From: Limnoperna fortunei
Lineage: Eukaryota > Mollusca > Bivalvia > Mytilida > Modiolidae
DNA length: 64,000 bases
Assembly (NCBI GenBank): GCA_944474755.1
Contig: OX104115.1
Coordinates: 54,750,648 to 54,814,647, forward strand
Direction: 5' to 3'
Below are positions 10,360 to 19,089 of this stretch, in pieces (within the stretch, counting starts at the first letter, position 1; each line of letters begins with the position of its first letter). The notes under the pieces were generated by a model, which did not search any database, was not told the origin of the DNA, and was given only the letters and a program-made list of their open reading frames with translations. The position numbers were made by a program, and so were the translations under genes.

Positions 10360-10465
10360 GCGTTCGACTGAACGCCCCTAAGCGTTCGAGAGCGTTCGAC
10401 AGAACGCCCCTAAGCGTTCGAGAGCGTTTGACGGAACGCCCCTAAGCGTTCGAGAGCGTTTGATT
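10360..10465. repeat. ~32-bp minisatellite
   Basis: About three units of 'gcgttcgagagcgtt(c/t)ga...gaacgcccctaa' lie between two minus-strand genes. The repeat reaches into the 3' end of the zinc-protein frame. Confidence 0.85.
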
Positions 10466-10893
10466 ATCGACTGCCGGAGTGGAGGGAGTTGATAAAGACC
10501 GATCTTGGAGTTTCAAGTGCCTACTGCATTTATCGCTACCCGGCTGGCAAGGGAACGCGCATTGACGTCCACGGACCGTCTTGACCGAACATGGAGGTTG
10601 GGAGGATTTGGCACGTTTTCTTGATTGATCAGGGAGGAGCTTGACATGATTCCACACTTTATGCAGTAAGATGGCTTCGGCCCAAATTCCTTCACCATTT
10701 CATGATGGCATCTTTTCAGTTCGATCCGCCTCACCAAACATTCGTACTCCATCTCGAGCTCCTCTAGCTCGACGGCGGATGGAGATCCATTTAACTTTGA
10801 CTTAATCTGCTCGATCCGCTTCTCCAAAAATCGGTACTCCAGCTCGATCTGATTTAACAAAAATGCATGTTCCAGCTTGATCCGATTCATCAT
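10442..10893 (-). pseudogene. Polinton coiled-coil/zinc-cluster protein, frameshifted
   Basis: The first frame (10513-10893) starts MMNRIKLEHAFLLNQIELEY and is a coiled coil rich in Glu/Leu/Arg, then CIKCG. After about residue 80 the better protein continues in the overlapping frame (10442-10657): CSVKTVRGRQC, later DKCSRHL. That C-x(n)-G-x-C-x(n)-C-x2-H pattern resembles small zinc-binding modules of the DUF5763 type. The first frame has no such pattern after that point. This points to one frameshift in one original gene. Function unknown. Confidence 0.5.
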
Positions 10894-10928
10894 TTAACTT
10901 AGGCTAAATAGAACTCGTTTAATTTGTA

Positions 10929-11562
10929 TCAATATTTTCCAGCCGCCTTGGGACTCGTGAGGTCGATCGTCATGAATCCGTAAGGTTCGGACCAGCAGCG
11001 CTCGCAAAGAACGTCAAACTGCTCCTTGGTGAGGTCATTGCAGTGATCGCGACGGATGTGATCGCGGTTCTTAGCATCTTGCTCAAAGAGGCAGATGAAG
11101 TTGGCATTTTCACGGATCGATTGCCGCGGCAGCTTGAAATAGTTTTGACAGAGGTAGAAGCAGTCCACGTTGTTGTGACGACCTCGCACGTAGTAATCTT
11201 CACACTTACTCTGCTTGCTCATCATCAAGTCGTCGAAGATCATGAGATTCTTGCGGGTGGGATCGAGTTTGCGGGGGTCTGGCACATCGTCTCCATGCTC
11301 AAAGAAGAAGGCTTCGATACCACTAGGGTTAGGCGGTGGATTCAGCACTTCCACCGCATCGATCAACGAGTAGGGGCATCTATCCTTGATGGAGAGTATT
11401 TCTCGGATATCGTCCTTCGAGAATCCCCTTTCCAACGCCCGCCGCAGCAGTAGGTAGATGGGTTGGTGGAGCGATTTTCCGAAGACGTATCGTAGTCTAA
11501 CCACCCTTCGCGCAAGAAGAGGTCGAGGTAGACTCGTTATACGAAATATCTTCAACGTCCAT
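10929..11562 (-). pseudogene. Polinton packaging ATPase (HerA/FtsK-A32 type), P-loop missing
   Basis: The 208-codon frame contains YVFGKSLHQPIY, Walker B LMIFDDLMM, and the conserved RGRHNNVDCFYLCQNYF and QSIRENANFICLF segments of the A32-like genome-packaging ATPase, which pumps DNA into capsids. The Walker A loop, normally about 30 residues before YVFGKS, is absent. The only ATG (11560-11562) is in another frame that stops after about 20 codons. So the N-terminus has suffered a deletion plus frameshift, and the product could not bind ATP normally. It is divergent from the small zinc-ribbon gene at 11577, with only a 14-bp AT-rich gap that may hold a bidirectional promoter. Confidence 0.8.
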
Positions 11563-11576
11563 TTTTATATATATAA

Positions 11577-11735
11577 ATGGGAATGTACTGTTTGAAGTGC
11601 AAAACGAAGACACAGACGAATAGCCGCGGAGTGATCCCGACCAGCAACGGACGACGGAGGAAGGTAGGTATCTGCGCCGTATGCGGTTCTAGGAAATCTC
11701 AGTTCACCCGGTCCGGGGTGGGTGCCGGTTCGTGA
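11577..11735 (+). CDS. Small zinc-ribbon protein (DUF5679-like), 52 aa
   Basis: ATG at 11577 opens 52 codons: MGMYCLKCKTKTQ, a basic turn (NGRRRKVG), then CAVCGSRKSQF and a Ser/Gly-rich tail. Two CxxC knuckles with the KxxF ending are the hallmark of the tiny DUF5679-type zinc ribbons found in Polintons and related DNA viruses. Intact. It is below usual ORF length cut-offs. Its TGA overlaps the first bases of the next open frame, and it faces away from the ATPase gene. Confidence 0.65.
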   Translation: MGMYCLKCKTKTQTNSRGVIPTSNGRRRKVGICAVCGSRKSQFTRSGVGAGS

Positions 11736-12120
11736 ACAACCTGATCAACCGACTACCCGTAGAGATGCACCTTCCAGGTCACAATTTCACCGGACCTGGG
11801 ACCAATCTCGCCAAGCGACTGAACGTCGATGGTACCCCCAAGGATTGGTCAAAACCCATCAATCGAGTGGATGAGGACGCGTATCACCACGATCTCTGCT
11901 ACGCCAAGCATAAGGACACGGCCTCGCGCAACTCCCTCTGCGACGCGACCATGCTGGCCTCCCTCGATGCCATTTCCGACCCCACCGCACGCGAACGCCT
12001 GGACCGTAGCATCGTCAAGCCCATCATCGGTACCAAAGCGCGATTTGGATTCGGGGTTAAAAAAACCCTCGTTTGGTCGGACAAGCTAGCCGAGGAACTG
12101 CACAAGCCAGTCCGCCGCAA
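11732..12120 (+). CDS. PLA2-type domain protein of the Polinton, fused to integrase N-terminus
   Basis: HLPGHNFTGPGTNLAKRL, then VDEDAYHHDLCYAKHKD: the Ca-binding GPGT loop and the catalytic His-Asp pair of the parvovirus-VP1-like phospholipase A2 family, used by related viruses to breach endosomal membranes. Best start is the ATG at 11765. The usual basic C-terminal end (KARFGFGVKK) runs without a stop into LAEELHKPVRRKF, which belongs to Polinton integrases. So this frame is a PLA2-integrase fusion, perhaps by deletion of an intergenic stretch. No capsid gene remains for it to act with. Confidence 0.75.
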
Positions 12121-12993
12121 ATTTCAGAAGCGTCGCGTGGTGGTGGGTGGAGTAGATGCAACCTGGCCGATCTCGTGGATATGAGTGCCTTTTCCCGAGA
12201 CAACAAAGGCCATAAGTTCATCCTGAGCATCATCGATGTCTTCTCCAAGTACGGATGGCTAGTGCCGCTCAAGGATAAGAAGGGGACTACGGTGCGCGAT
12301 GCCTTCCAAGCGGTCTTCAAGTCTCGCATCCCCAAGAAGCTATTGACGGACAAAGGAACGGAATTCAACAACAAGGAGGTGAAGGCTCTTCTCCAGAAGC
12401 ATGACGTCGAGCTCTACTCCACCGAAAACGAAGAGAAGTCGAGCGTCGTGGAGCGTTGGAACCGTACCATGAAGGAGAAGATGTTCAAGTACTTTTCCGC
12501 CAACTCCACGCGAACCTATATCGATGTGCTAAGTGATCTAGTTCATCAGTATAATACCACCAAGCACCGCTCCATCAAGATGACTCCCACTGCCGCCAGT
12601 CAGAAGGAGAACGAAACCAAAGTCTTCTGTAACCTTTACGGAGATCTCCCTCCCATGCAACCACCGCGATTCAAGGTTGGCGACAAGGTCCGAATCACCA
12701 AGAAGAAGGGTGTGTTCGAGAAAGGATATACTCCACGCTGGACCGAAGAAGTCTTCACCGTATCCATGGTCTTAGGAACGCAACCACCCATTTATCGTCT
12801 CAAGGACCTCAACGACGAGGAGATTCATGGATCTTTCTACGAGCCTGAGCTCCAGAAGACCACCCAAGAACTCTTTCGCATCGAAAGGATCTTGCGGCGA
12901 CGCACCCGGCAAGGAGAACGGGAAGTCTACGTCAAATGGCGAGGCTATCCCAAGACATTCAATTCATGGGTAAAGGCTTCCGAGCTCCAATAG
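12085..12993 (+). pseudogene. Polinton DDE integrase with C-terminal chromodomain, frameshifted
   Basis: The core begins in the PLA2 frame (ELHKPVRRKFQKRRVVV, GVDATW) and shifts at about 12,160 to a second frame: ADLVDMSAFSRDNKGHKF (first Asp), LLTDKGTEFNN (second Asp), SVVERWNRTMKEKMF (catalytic Glu). An SH3-like segment (FKVGDKVRITKKKGVF) and a chromodomain (RIERILRRR...VYVKWRGYP...SW) follow. All three catalytic residues and the chromodomain are present. The N-terminal HHCC zinc domain is missing. The frame break falls exactly at the first catalytic strand. In Polintons this enzyme inserts the element, and the chromodomain may direct it to histone marks. Confidence 0.85.
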
Positions 12994-13043
12994 TCCTTCA
13001 ATTTTTCCAGTCCCTGGAGTGGGACTAGAGAAGCGAAGGAGGG

Positions 13044-13577
13044 TCAACCGATCCTTCCAGGGGTAGGGGACTTAAGCTTCACATACCTTTCAAGAGCTTC
13101 AATCTTTTCCTGGTTATCAGCCATCAGCTTTTCGAGGGTTTTACATTTAGATTCTGCAGCGTTTATCTTCTCCTGCATGGTTAAGGCCAAATCCTGCCAG
13201 TTCTTTGCATACCAGCCATTCGTCACGGGATCCTTGGCGTCGGCCCCCTCGGGAAGGTTGCGAATCGCATGGCCCTGCATATCTATCGCGCCAGTCATCT
13301 TACCACCGATCGTGGGCAGGCACTTTGCCACGTCTTTCTCGATGCCATTCAAGCGTTTCTCCTTATCCTCGAGCACTTTCAAGACCTTGTCGATCTTTGC
13401 CTCGAGCTCAGCGATATCCTTTTGACCCTCTTTCAATTGCAGATTGACCCAGTGTCTCGTCGCAGCGTCCGACCCCTCTCGCGGTGATCCCAGGCCGGTG
13501 ATGCGGTTGTCATTCATATCGAGGTCGTGGGACCAGACCAATGCGCGTTTTCTTGAGTGAGATCCGAATTTGTTCAT
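13044..13577 (-). CDS. Fibre-like coiled-coil protein
   Basis: 177 codons, intact. Two copies of a tail-fibre-type motif: LDMNDNRITGLGSP...DAATRHWVN near residue 20 and IDMQGHAIRNLPEG..DPVTNGWYA near residue 97. Each is followed by a long coiled coil (KDIAELEAKIDKVLKVLEDK and INAAESKCKTLEKLMADNQ). The pattern DMxxxxIxxL...DAxxxxW is common in trimeric phage and adenovirus-like fibres, so a receptor-binding spike or fibre shaft is the best guess. Only 4 bp downstream of the protease gene on the same strand, so they were probably co-transcribed. No homologue can be named with certainty. Confidence 0.55.
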   Translation of the reverse strand: MNKFGSHSRKRALVWSHDLDMNDNRITGLGSPREGSDAATRHWVNLQLKEGQKDIAELEAKIDKVLKVLEDKEKRLNGIEKDVAKCLPTIGGKMTGAIDMQGHAIRNLPEGADAKDPVTNGWYAKNWQDLALTMQEKINAAESKCKTLEKLMADNQEKIEALERYVKLKSPTPGRIG

Positions 13578-13581
13578 TTAG

Positions 13582-14010
13582 TTATAGCGAGAATATTACG
13601 TCGCCGAACGATCTACCCTCCGACATCATCTTCAGTACGTAGAGGCAAAAGTGGTCACACACCACGTCCCCGCGATGCTGCAGCTCATCGGTGTTGCATT
13701 GGATCTTCGGACGCAGATAGTCGACCATCTCGTCGGGCGGAGGCAGACCGTAAGAATCGAAGTAGACTTTGAGTCCTCCACGCTTGTGCCAGCAGGTCCA
13801 GTGCGTTCCGGGACCATGGAGGTCATCGTGGTTCAGGATGCCACATTCATTAGCTCGTGGCGCGGGTGGCAGGGCATCTCTCATGAATACCCCTCTGAAT
13901 CGATGTATCCCTAGGGCCGAGGCAGCTTCTTTAAGCTCTACATTTGAGAGGGGTTTGCGCGGGAGAGTTAAGTGGTAAACGCGTACGTATTTAGATTCGA
14001 TAGTTACCAT
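13582..14010 (-). CDS. Adenain-like cysteine protease (maturation protease)
   Basis: 142 codons with an apparently complete catalytic set in order: His in GPGTHWTCW, Asp in KVYFDSYGLPPP, and Cys in GDVVCDHFCLYVL. These match the C5/Ulp1-like protease that Polintons and adenoviruses use to process capsid proteins. ATG start at 14008-14010. No disabling lesion seen, unlike most neighbours. It lies between the polymerase gene and the fibre-like gene, all read leftward. Confidence 0.85.
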   Translation of the reverse strand: MVTIESKYVRVYHLTLPRKPLSNVELKEAASALGIHRFRGVFMRDALPPAPRANECGILNHDDLHGPGTHWTCWHKRGGLKVYFDSYGLPPPDEMVDYLRPKIQCNTDELQHRGDVVCDHFCLYVLKMMSEGRSFGDVIFSL

Positions 14011-14089
14011 GCGCGAGGGTGTGGACCCCGTCGGGCAGAATGTGTCGCTTATTATCGTCGGCTGAGAGAGATTTCTTGCAATATGCCAT
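13991..14089 (-). CDS. Small ORF between polymerase and protease
   Basis: 32 codons starting MAYCKKSLSADDNK, overlapping the protease start by 20 bp. Compact placement in the leftward gene series suggests it could be real. No domain recognised. Confidence 0.25.
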   Translation of the reverse strand: MAYCKKSLSADDNKRHILPDGVHTLAHGNYRI

Positions 14090-14128
14090 GGTGAATATCT
14101 GATGGAGCTGGCTTCGGATGAGGTTCAT

Positions 14129-15628
14129 CTAGCGGTACGTCTCCTTGCCGGTGTCTAGGCACTGCTTGTAGTCTGCGAAGGTCAGCTCGGACTCAACCAC
14201 ACTCTTCTTCACGCCTTTTGCTCTCTTATGCTCCTCAAGATCTACCTTGAATGCATTGGCCTTTGGCCGGATTCCCACGTACTCGGTCATCAGTCGGCCT
14301 GTGCATTCATCTTTGAACATGCCGATCACCTTCTTGTTCACGTCGGCCGGGATCCCGGAGGCATGGTCCGCAGCGTAGTTGGAGGTATCGAACCACTGAT
14401 GTACACTCTTCGCCATATCCTTGTACACGTCCGCCGTCTGAATGTCGCAGATCAAGCTGTCCGTGTCGGTGTAGCAGATGCTGGCCCGGTCACCGTACGT
14501 TGGCTTGAGGTAATCGTAGACGAAGTCGGTCATCAATGTCTTCGAAAGCTCGAGGATGGAGAATCCGAGGTAGATTGGTTTGTCGAAGACCAATTTCGTG
14601 CGATGTAGGTGCACTGCAGTCAGATCCACACTGAACACCGTCCTGCGCTTGAAGTTGGGTTTCTCGCTGTTGACTAGTCGCACGTCCACCCTGTTCCGAA
14701 TGTTCTCCATGGTTTTCCCGAACACGGCGTTGTTCATGAGTTTGAAGAACTCTTTCTCAAAGGTGGTGGCAGCAGCAGCCCGACACGCCGTATTCTTCTC
14801 GACGTACTTCTTCAACCATGGGCTCTGCGTGAACTGGATGGCTCGATGGATTTTCTTCAGCTTCATCCCCCTGGCGAGGTATTTCTTCAGATTCACATAG
14901 TGAACCACATATTTCTCCCTGTCGTGGAGGTTGGCCACCAGTTTTCTTACTCCATTGATCTCCACGGATTCCGGCGCCAGGGGGTAATCATTGTGATGGT
15001 CGTGGAGCTCCCTGGGATACTCGAGGTCCACTTCCAGGATGTAGCCTTGTGTGTCCTCCTCGCCGATCGTACTAAGATCTGGAACCTCCGAGGGATCCGT
15101 CCACTTGAAGTCTCCCGTCGGTAGGGTTCGACTCATCGCCCATCCGTAGAGGTTGTTCGCGTCCAGGTACATGAGATAATTGATCGGCTTACTTGGGTCG
15201 TGCCCCGCCACGTAGGGATTGTTCGCCCGGGCATATCTCTTTAATGCCATAGTGAGACCTCCTCGGATGCCTTTTTCGATCATGAGTAGCATATCAGGAT
15301 TGGTGATCAGATCTAGTTGGATGGCGCTGACCTTGAGTGCTGCTTCATAGGCAAGCCCTGGTGCGGTGTAGTAGTAATGTTTCAGGCGGATGTTGCGGAA
15401 GTTCTCGAAAACATCAGCGAGCAAGATCACGTCCGTCTTCAAGTATAGGTCGTGATACTCCCGCATGGTCGAGATTCCCCAATCTTTCCAGACCTTCTGA
15501 GCATGGGCATAATCGGCGTCACTGATATCTTCCTTCGTGAGCGCGCTATAGAAGTCCTTCTTCGTTGGTAGTTGGGGATCCTGGAGCCTCTAATACTTAT
15601 CCATGTAATCGTATGGATATACCCCTTA
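14129..15628 (-). pseudogene. Polinton protein-primed DNA polymerase B, C-terminal half
   Basis: Palm and thumb of a family B polymerase. After REYHDLYLKTDVILLADVF come motif A YLDANNLYGWAMS, motif B KLMNNAVFGKTMENIRNR and motif C YTDTDS, with the downstream KxY region replaced by ECTGRLMTEYVG. All catalytic Asp are kept. The main frame is open from 15466 and can be read back to about 15,590, where a TAG interrupts it. A 1-nt shift near 15,627 separates it from the next upstream segment. Polintons use this enzyme to copy themselves by protein priming. The 3' end at 14129 looks natural. Confidence 0.9.
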
Positions 15629-15659
15629 CGTAGCAGTAGATTCAGATCGCCGACCTTCT

Positions 15660-15945
15660 GCCTTTTCGCTGTGAGTGGGATGTCATATCCTTCATCCATC
15701 TCTTTGACTGTGAAGGTAATGTCCGCTCCAACGACCTGCTTCACCTTCTCGCTGCCGCCTTGGAGGATTTCAGTCAGTCTGGTGCGCGTCATCTCGTTCT
15801 TGTGAATCATCAATCCATCAAAAACGAGCGCCCCCACTTCGATTTTTTGTTCAGTTATTTAATCGAAGGCTGCCATCAAGGCCTTGTTTTCCAGGTAGCA
15901 CATGATGTAATTCACGGTGGTTCCTTTGACGTTGTAGTCCGTGTT
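15660..15945 (-). pseudogene. Unrelated coding fragment embedded in the polymerase gene
   Basis: Between the exonuclease I region and the KGVYPYDYMD region of the polymerase, about 90 codons read in one frame with one internal TAA: TTVNYIMCYLENKALMAAFD, stop, TEQKIEVGALVFDGLMI, then TFTVKEMDEGYDIP. None of this is polymerase B sequence. The conserved-looking FDGLM and KEMDEGYDIP strings suggest a catalytic or nucleotide-handling core of another replication protein. I recall similar strings in large-DNA-virus and plasmid replication proteins but cannot name the family. The polymerase segment normally found here (rest of the exonuclease domain) is absent, so it was replaced rather than simply interrupted. 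Confidence 0.55.
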
Positions 15946-17513
15946 CCGATGGTATGTGCTTCTGGAGGATTTTGGTAGCTTCACCGGCCGCGGGTTCCTC
16001 TTCCATATTCACCTTGGTTGTGAAGCACTCGAAATCGGCGTAGACCACGAATGGTACCTTCATCGACCGGGCATGGTTCTGGAAACTGACGCGGCTTCCT
16101 TCATCCGGCATCTCGCATTTTACTGCCTGCTTCTGGCTGCAGTATTCCATGTGGCGGTCCAGGAGATCTTGCCGGGTGAAATGGTTAAGGCATCGGCGGC
16201 AGAAGTAAGCTTCCCCATCATGATTGGTCACCTGCGCCGTCAAGAGTCGTGAGAGGTTCTTCACCCAGCTGTAGTGTTTTGTCTCCGCATTATCCAATAG
16301 CATGAGATCCACATGCTTCGCTCCGGTGTGCTCACTATTGGATATTCTCAGCGGGTAGACGCCTTCATTCTTCTTATCCTCGAACCCAAAGACATTCACC
16401 TTGATCCCTTCGTTAAGTTTCTCGAACTTATCAATCGCCCGGAGTGAGACTGGGAATTCTATCGTATCGAACCTAAGTTCATCCTTCCACCTAGCGTACT
16501 GGTTCACGCGGTGAGCACTCTTCTGATCCACCTCGTTGTGGTGAAGCGCCGAGAGGATTGCCCATCGGAAGCATTCCTGATCATTGTTCTGCACATTCAC
16601 GATTGCCTTTTTGTCTGCAAGCTTCTTGGGGAGGGGTATGTAAGAGCTGCCGACCAGTGGCTTGAATTCGTTAATTTGAATTTCCAGCTTCTCAATGTGC
16701 CCAAAGGTCCACCCACTTCCATTTTCCTGGAAATTCGCCATGCTCTCCTTGATCTTGTCCATCATCTGCGCTATCACCTGATCCAAATCTACCGACTCGG
16801 TGATAATGAACAAGGCAGACCGGAAATATGCGTCGTCGTACTCGTTCTCACCAGGATTCGTGGGGTTGATCTTCACCATCTCCACCTTGAGGACTAGTTC
16901 CACTTTCAACCCTCTCTTCTCTGCTAGACCCGCTGCAATCGTATTTCGAATGGGTTCCCAGCTCACTTGAATAAATGTCTCGACGTGGTGTTTCTTCAGA
17001 GGTTTGATAATCACTGTGCCGAACACTCCCCCAAGTGCCTCGCGCTTATCCTGCACATCAATCTCATACCTAGCATCTTCAAGGCTCTGTTTCACCCGCT
17101 CTACTAATTCATCCTTTCTCAGTTTCGAGTATTTGGTACGTAACCCCCCTTCGCCTAGCCATAGCCATGAGCTGCTTCTTGTTGAGCACCTCTTGACGAA
17201 AGAACCGACGACCTGTGGACGATTCAATGAGTCTCACCAAGGCAGTCTTATTCTTCCTACTGTACCCCCTCAACCCTTACTCTTTAGCAATTTCACGAAG
17301 CTTCCGGATGGTTTCAACTACTCGGAACTTACCACCAATCGGTTGATCATCTTCGTCTTGTTGTGGGGTGTTATGGGTATGTCTCCAGCAAAGACCATTC
17401 CTACCCGGTTTGCTTCTGCAGAACTGACCTTTCTTCCTTTTCAAGAGTGCTCCGCAGGTTCGTTGGACTCACCTCTCTGGCCTCTCAATGGTTTCAGTGT
17501 TCATGTTCATATC
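15946..17513 (-). pseudogene. Polinton polymerase B N-terminal half with SAP-like and zinc motifs
   Basis: From the 5' end: ATG at 17513 followed soon by a stop; a Cys/His cluster GQFCRSKPGRNGLCWRH; a SAP-like helix pair IRKLREIAKE/GLRGYSRKNKTALVRLI with an in-frame TAA between; a second SAP-like pair LNKKQLMAMARRRG/LRTKYSKLRKDELVERV split by a shift in a G run near 17,147. Then the usual Polinton N-terminal domain (NNDQECFRWAILSALHH), a C2H2 finger (YFCRRCLNHFTRQDLLDRH) and exonuclease motif I FVVYADFECFT. The longest open frame (15851-17227) begins out of frame with the SAP region. SAP motifs bind DNA. The gene is broken in several places. Confidence 0.75.
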
Positions 17514-17526
17514 TACCCTATCTTTC
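17511..17526 (-). promoter_or_regulatory. Repeated upstream motif, copy 1
   Basis: Minus strand GAAAGATAGGGTAGAT, preceded by a 'acctta(g/a)g' block, lies directly before the ATG at 17513. The same 16-base string occurs at 18115-18130 before the next gene. Candidate shared promoter of the Polinton. Confidence 0.45.
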
Positions 17527-17547
17527 GGGGTTCCTAAGGTAAAATTT

Positions 17548-17697
17548 TCAATTTTTGGCCGTCGATACCTCATATACCCTCTCCATCAATCCCTTCACAT
17601 GCGAGTTCGTTTGCACAACCCCAATTTTCCTTTCCGAATCCTCACTGATTGCCACCCCAGCCTTAGATACCTTTTTTCCGATGAGGAAATCCCCCAT
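17548..17697 (-). CDS. Small Polinton ORF, 49 aa
   Basis: Starts MGDFLIGKKVSKAGVAISED and ends VSTAKN, between the OB-like gene and the polymerase gene on the same strand, with short spacers on both sides. No domain recognised. Gene-dense context and similar GC make it plausible. Confidence 0.35.
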   Translation of the reverse strand: MGDFLIGKKVSKAGVAISEDSERKIGVVQTNSHVKGLMERVYEVSTAKN

Positions 17698-17723
17698 CGG
17701 AAAAAGTTTCTACCAACCTTTTG

Positions 17724-18035
17724 TTACCACACTTCAACGTCGAAGTACTCATATCCAGTCTTCATCGACCTCTTCATACCTTTGTTGTCAATCTTGAGGG
17801 TGTTCCACCTTTCCCGTCGTATTCCCTCCAGCTCCCGTATCATCCTCGTGCACGCCCAGACCTTGGTTGTCTCACCCTTGTTCTCCAATGTCAGGATCAT
17901 GCTAGGTCCATAGGCACCTTTTACCTCCCAGGCATCTACCACTTTGAATGTCTTCCATGGTAGTTCTCGCCACTTCAGGACTGCTGGTTTGCGCTTTACC
18001 TCTTCCTCCTTTTCTTTCTTGGCGGCTTCATGCAC
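17724..18035 (-). CDS. Putative OB-fold (ssDNA-binding-like) Polinton protein
   Basis: About 103 codons: a Lys/Glu-rich N-terminus, then KWRELPWKTFKVVDAWEVKG and a Tyr/Gly turn (AYGPSMILTL), then a C-terminal YEYFDVEVW. The 'ELP.k.f.V....v...yG..m.l.L' pattern resembles short OB-like proteins often present in Polintons and adintoviruses. The start is unresolved: the frame is open upstream without an ATG, while the ATG at 18080 is in another frame, so a frameshift near the N-terminus is possible. First gene of the leftward series. Confidence 0.45.
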   Translation of the reverse strand: MHEAAKKEKEEEVKRKPAVLKWRELPWKTFKVVDAWEVKGAYGPSMILTLENKGETTKVWACTRMIRELEGIRRERWNTLKIDNKGMKRSMKTGYEYFDVEVW

Positions 18036-18113
18036 TCGCTGGCCAATCCCTTCGCGTGTGGGGTGTAGAAGTCGGACATGTCTGTCCGCGTTGATTGTTT
18101 TTGTGTTTATTTG

Positions 18114-18130
18114 TATCTACCCTATCTTTC
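18114..18130 (-). promoter_or_regulatory. Repeated upstream motif, copy 2
   Basis: Minus strand GAAAGATAGGGTAGATA, preceded by 'accttagaaag', 34-50 bases upstream of the ATG at 18080. Matches copy 1 at 17511-17526. Confidence 0.45.
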
Positions 18131-18269
18131 CTTCTTTCTAAGGTGTTATTTCCGGATTCTGATTCATGTATCAAGTTTATTGGCTTTTGATCCGTTTGCA
18201 CAAAACCTTGATTTTTCCTGATTTCAAGCAGACTTTTCCCTTGTGAGGCAGAACTGTCATTTCACTACT

Positions 18270-18445
18270 ACTTCAAGTCTCATTGCGGGCAGGGTGCGCT
18301 CGACTCCAATCTAAATTCAACAGGATAGCTAGCTTTCTTTCGGACGTTTGGGCTTCTCTCCGAGTACTACCGGCTTCCTCCCCCAACAAAAACTGGACGC
18401 AATGATATAGCTGAAACATTGCTGAAAGTTAAACAATATTTAAAC
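18270..18445 (+). repeat. SINE copy, head truncated
   Basis: Begins at the 'gcgggcagggtgcgctcgac' segment and keeps the body and the 3' end ('ggcttcctccccc', 'aaaactggacgcaatgatat', 'gttaaacaa'). Confidence 0.7.
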
Positions 18446-19089
18446 AAACAAACATCCTTTACAACTAGAGTACTTGGTGTAAAGCTCCGTAGTGCGTTTT
18501 TATAGCATGGTGGTAATACATTATGATTTTTTATAACTTAAGATTTGCGACGACGATAAAACAAATACTTAAAATGCAAACGATCGACCCACACAATCTA
18601 GAATACAAAAGCGAGCAAGTTACTAAAGGTTTGTTGTGTACAAATTCGTATTTTTAAAAACATTTTCAAGTTATATATCGCCCGACTAATTGCGTCACCA
18701 TCAGAAGCCGGAAAGACTAGTTATCTACGTTATCATTTCAGCTTGTGAGTGGAGTTTTTCGCACAACGTTGGCCAATATGAATTATATTATATTAAAAGA
18801 AAATAAATAAAATAAACGATAAAAGATACACATAACAATCAATGAACGTTTTTTCCTCAACAAATGGAAACAAGATAGAAAACGTCCGGTGCAGAAACTT
18901 TCAACCATATTCAGGTCGATCCTAATATAAGACTGAAATGGGTTATTAGCATTTGTTGAAAGACTTTATAATTCCCGTTTAATTTAGTCGAGCTCCTATA
19001 AAATCAATATACACATTATTTCGATTCCGAACTAATTCTCATCCACTCCTTTAATTGTGGAGTATCCTTGAATGGGGATTAAGGCCAAT

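Larger units (their letters stand above)
9850..18145. mobile_element. Degenerate Polinton/Maverick DNA transposon
   Basis: A compact block of recognisable Polinton genes: protein-primed DNA polymerase, adenain-like protease, DDE integrase with chromodomain, packaging ATPase, PLA2-type and fibre-type proteins. It is visibly richer in G+C than the flanks. Polintons are large self-synthesising transposons related to adintoviruses. This copy is dead: the polymerase, integrase, ATPase and a zinc-protein gene carry frameshifts, stops or deletions, and no major or minor capsid gene was found. No terminal inverted repeats or target duplication were found, so the limits are where coding similarity fades. 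A SINE begins about 120 bp beyond the right edge. Confidence 0.9.

Noticed and set aside
11043..11453. 136-codon plus-strand open frame
   Set aside because: Antisense shadow of the ATPase; composition fits the reverse of coding GC-rich sequence.
14228..15124. Several plus-strand frames over the polymerase
   Set aside because: Shadows of the minus-strand PolB motifs, no domains of their own.
17004..17913. Long plus-strand frames (177 and 141 codons)
   Set aside because: Antisense to the SAP/PolB and OB-like genes.
9840..18300. Terminal inverted repeats of the Polinton
   Set aside because: Compared both edges by eye; no matching ends or target duplication found.
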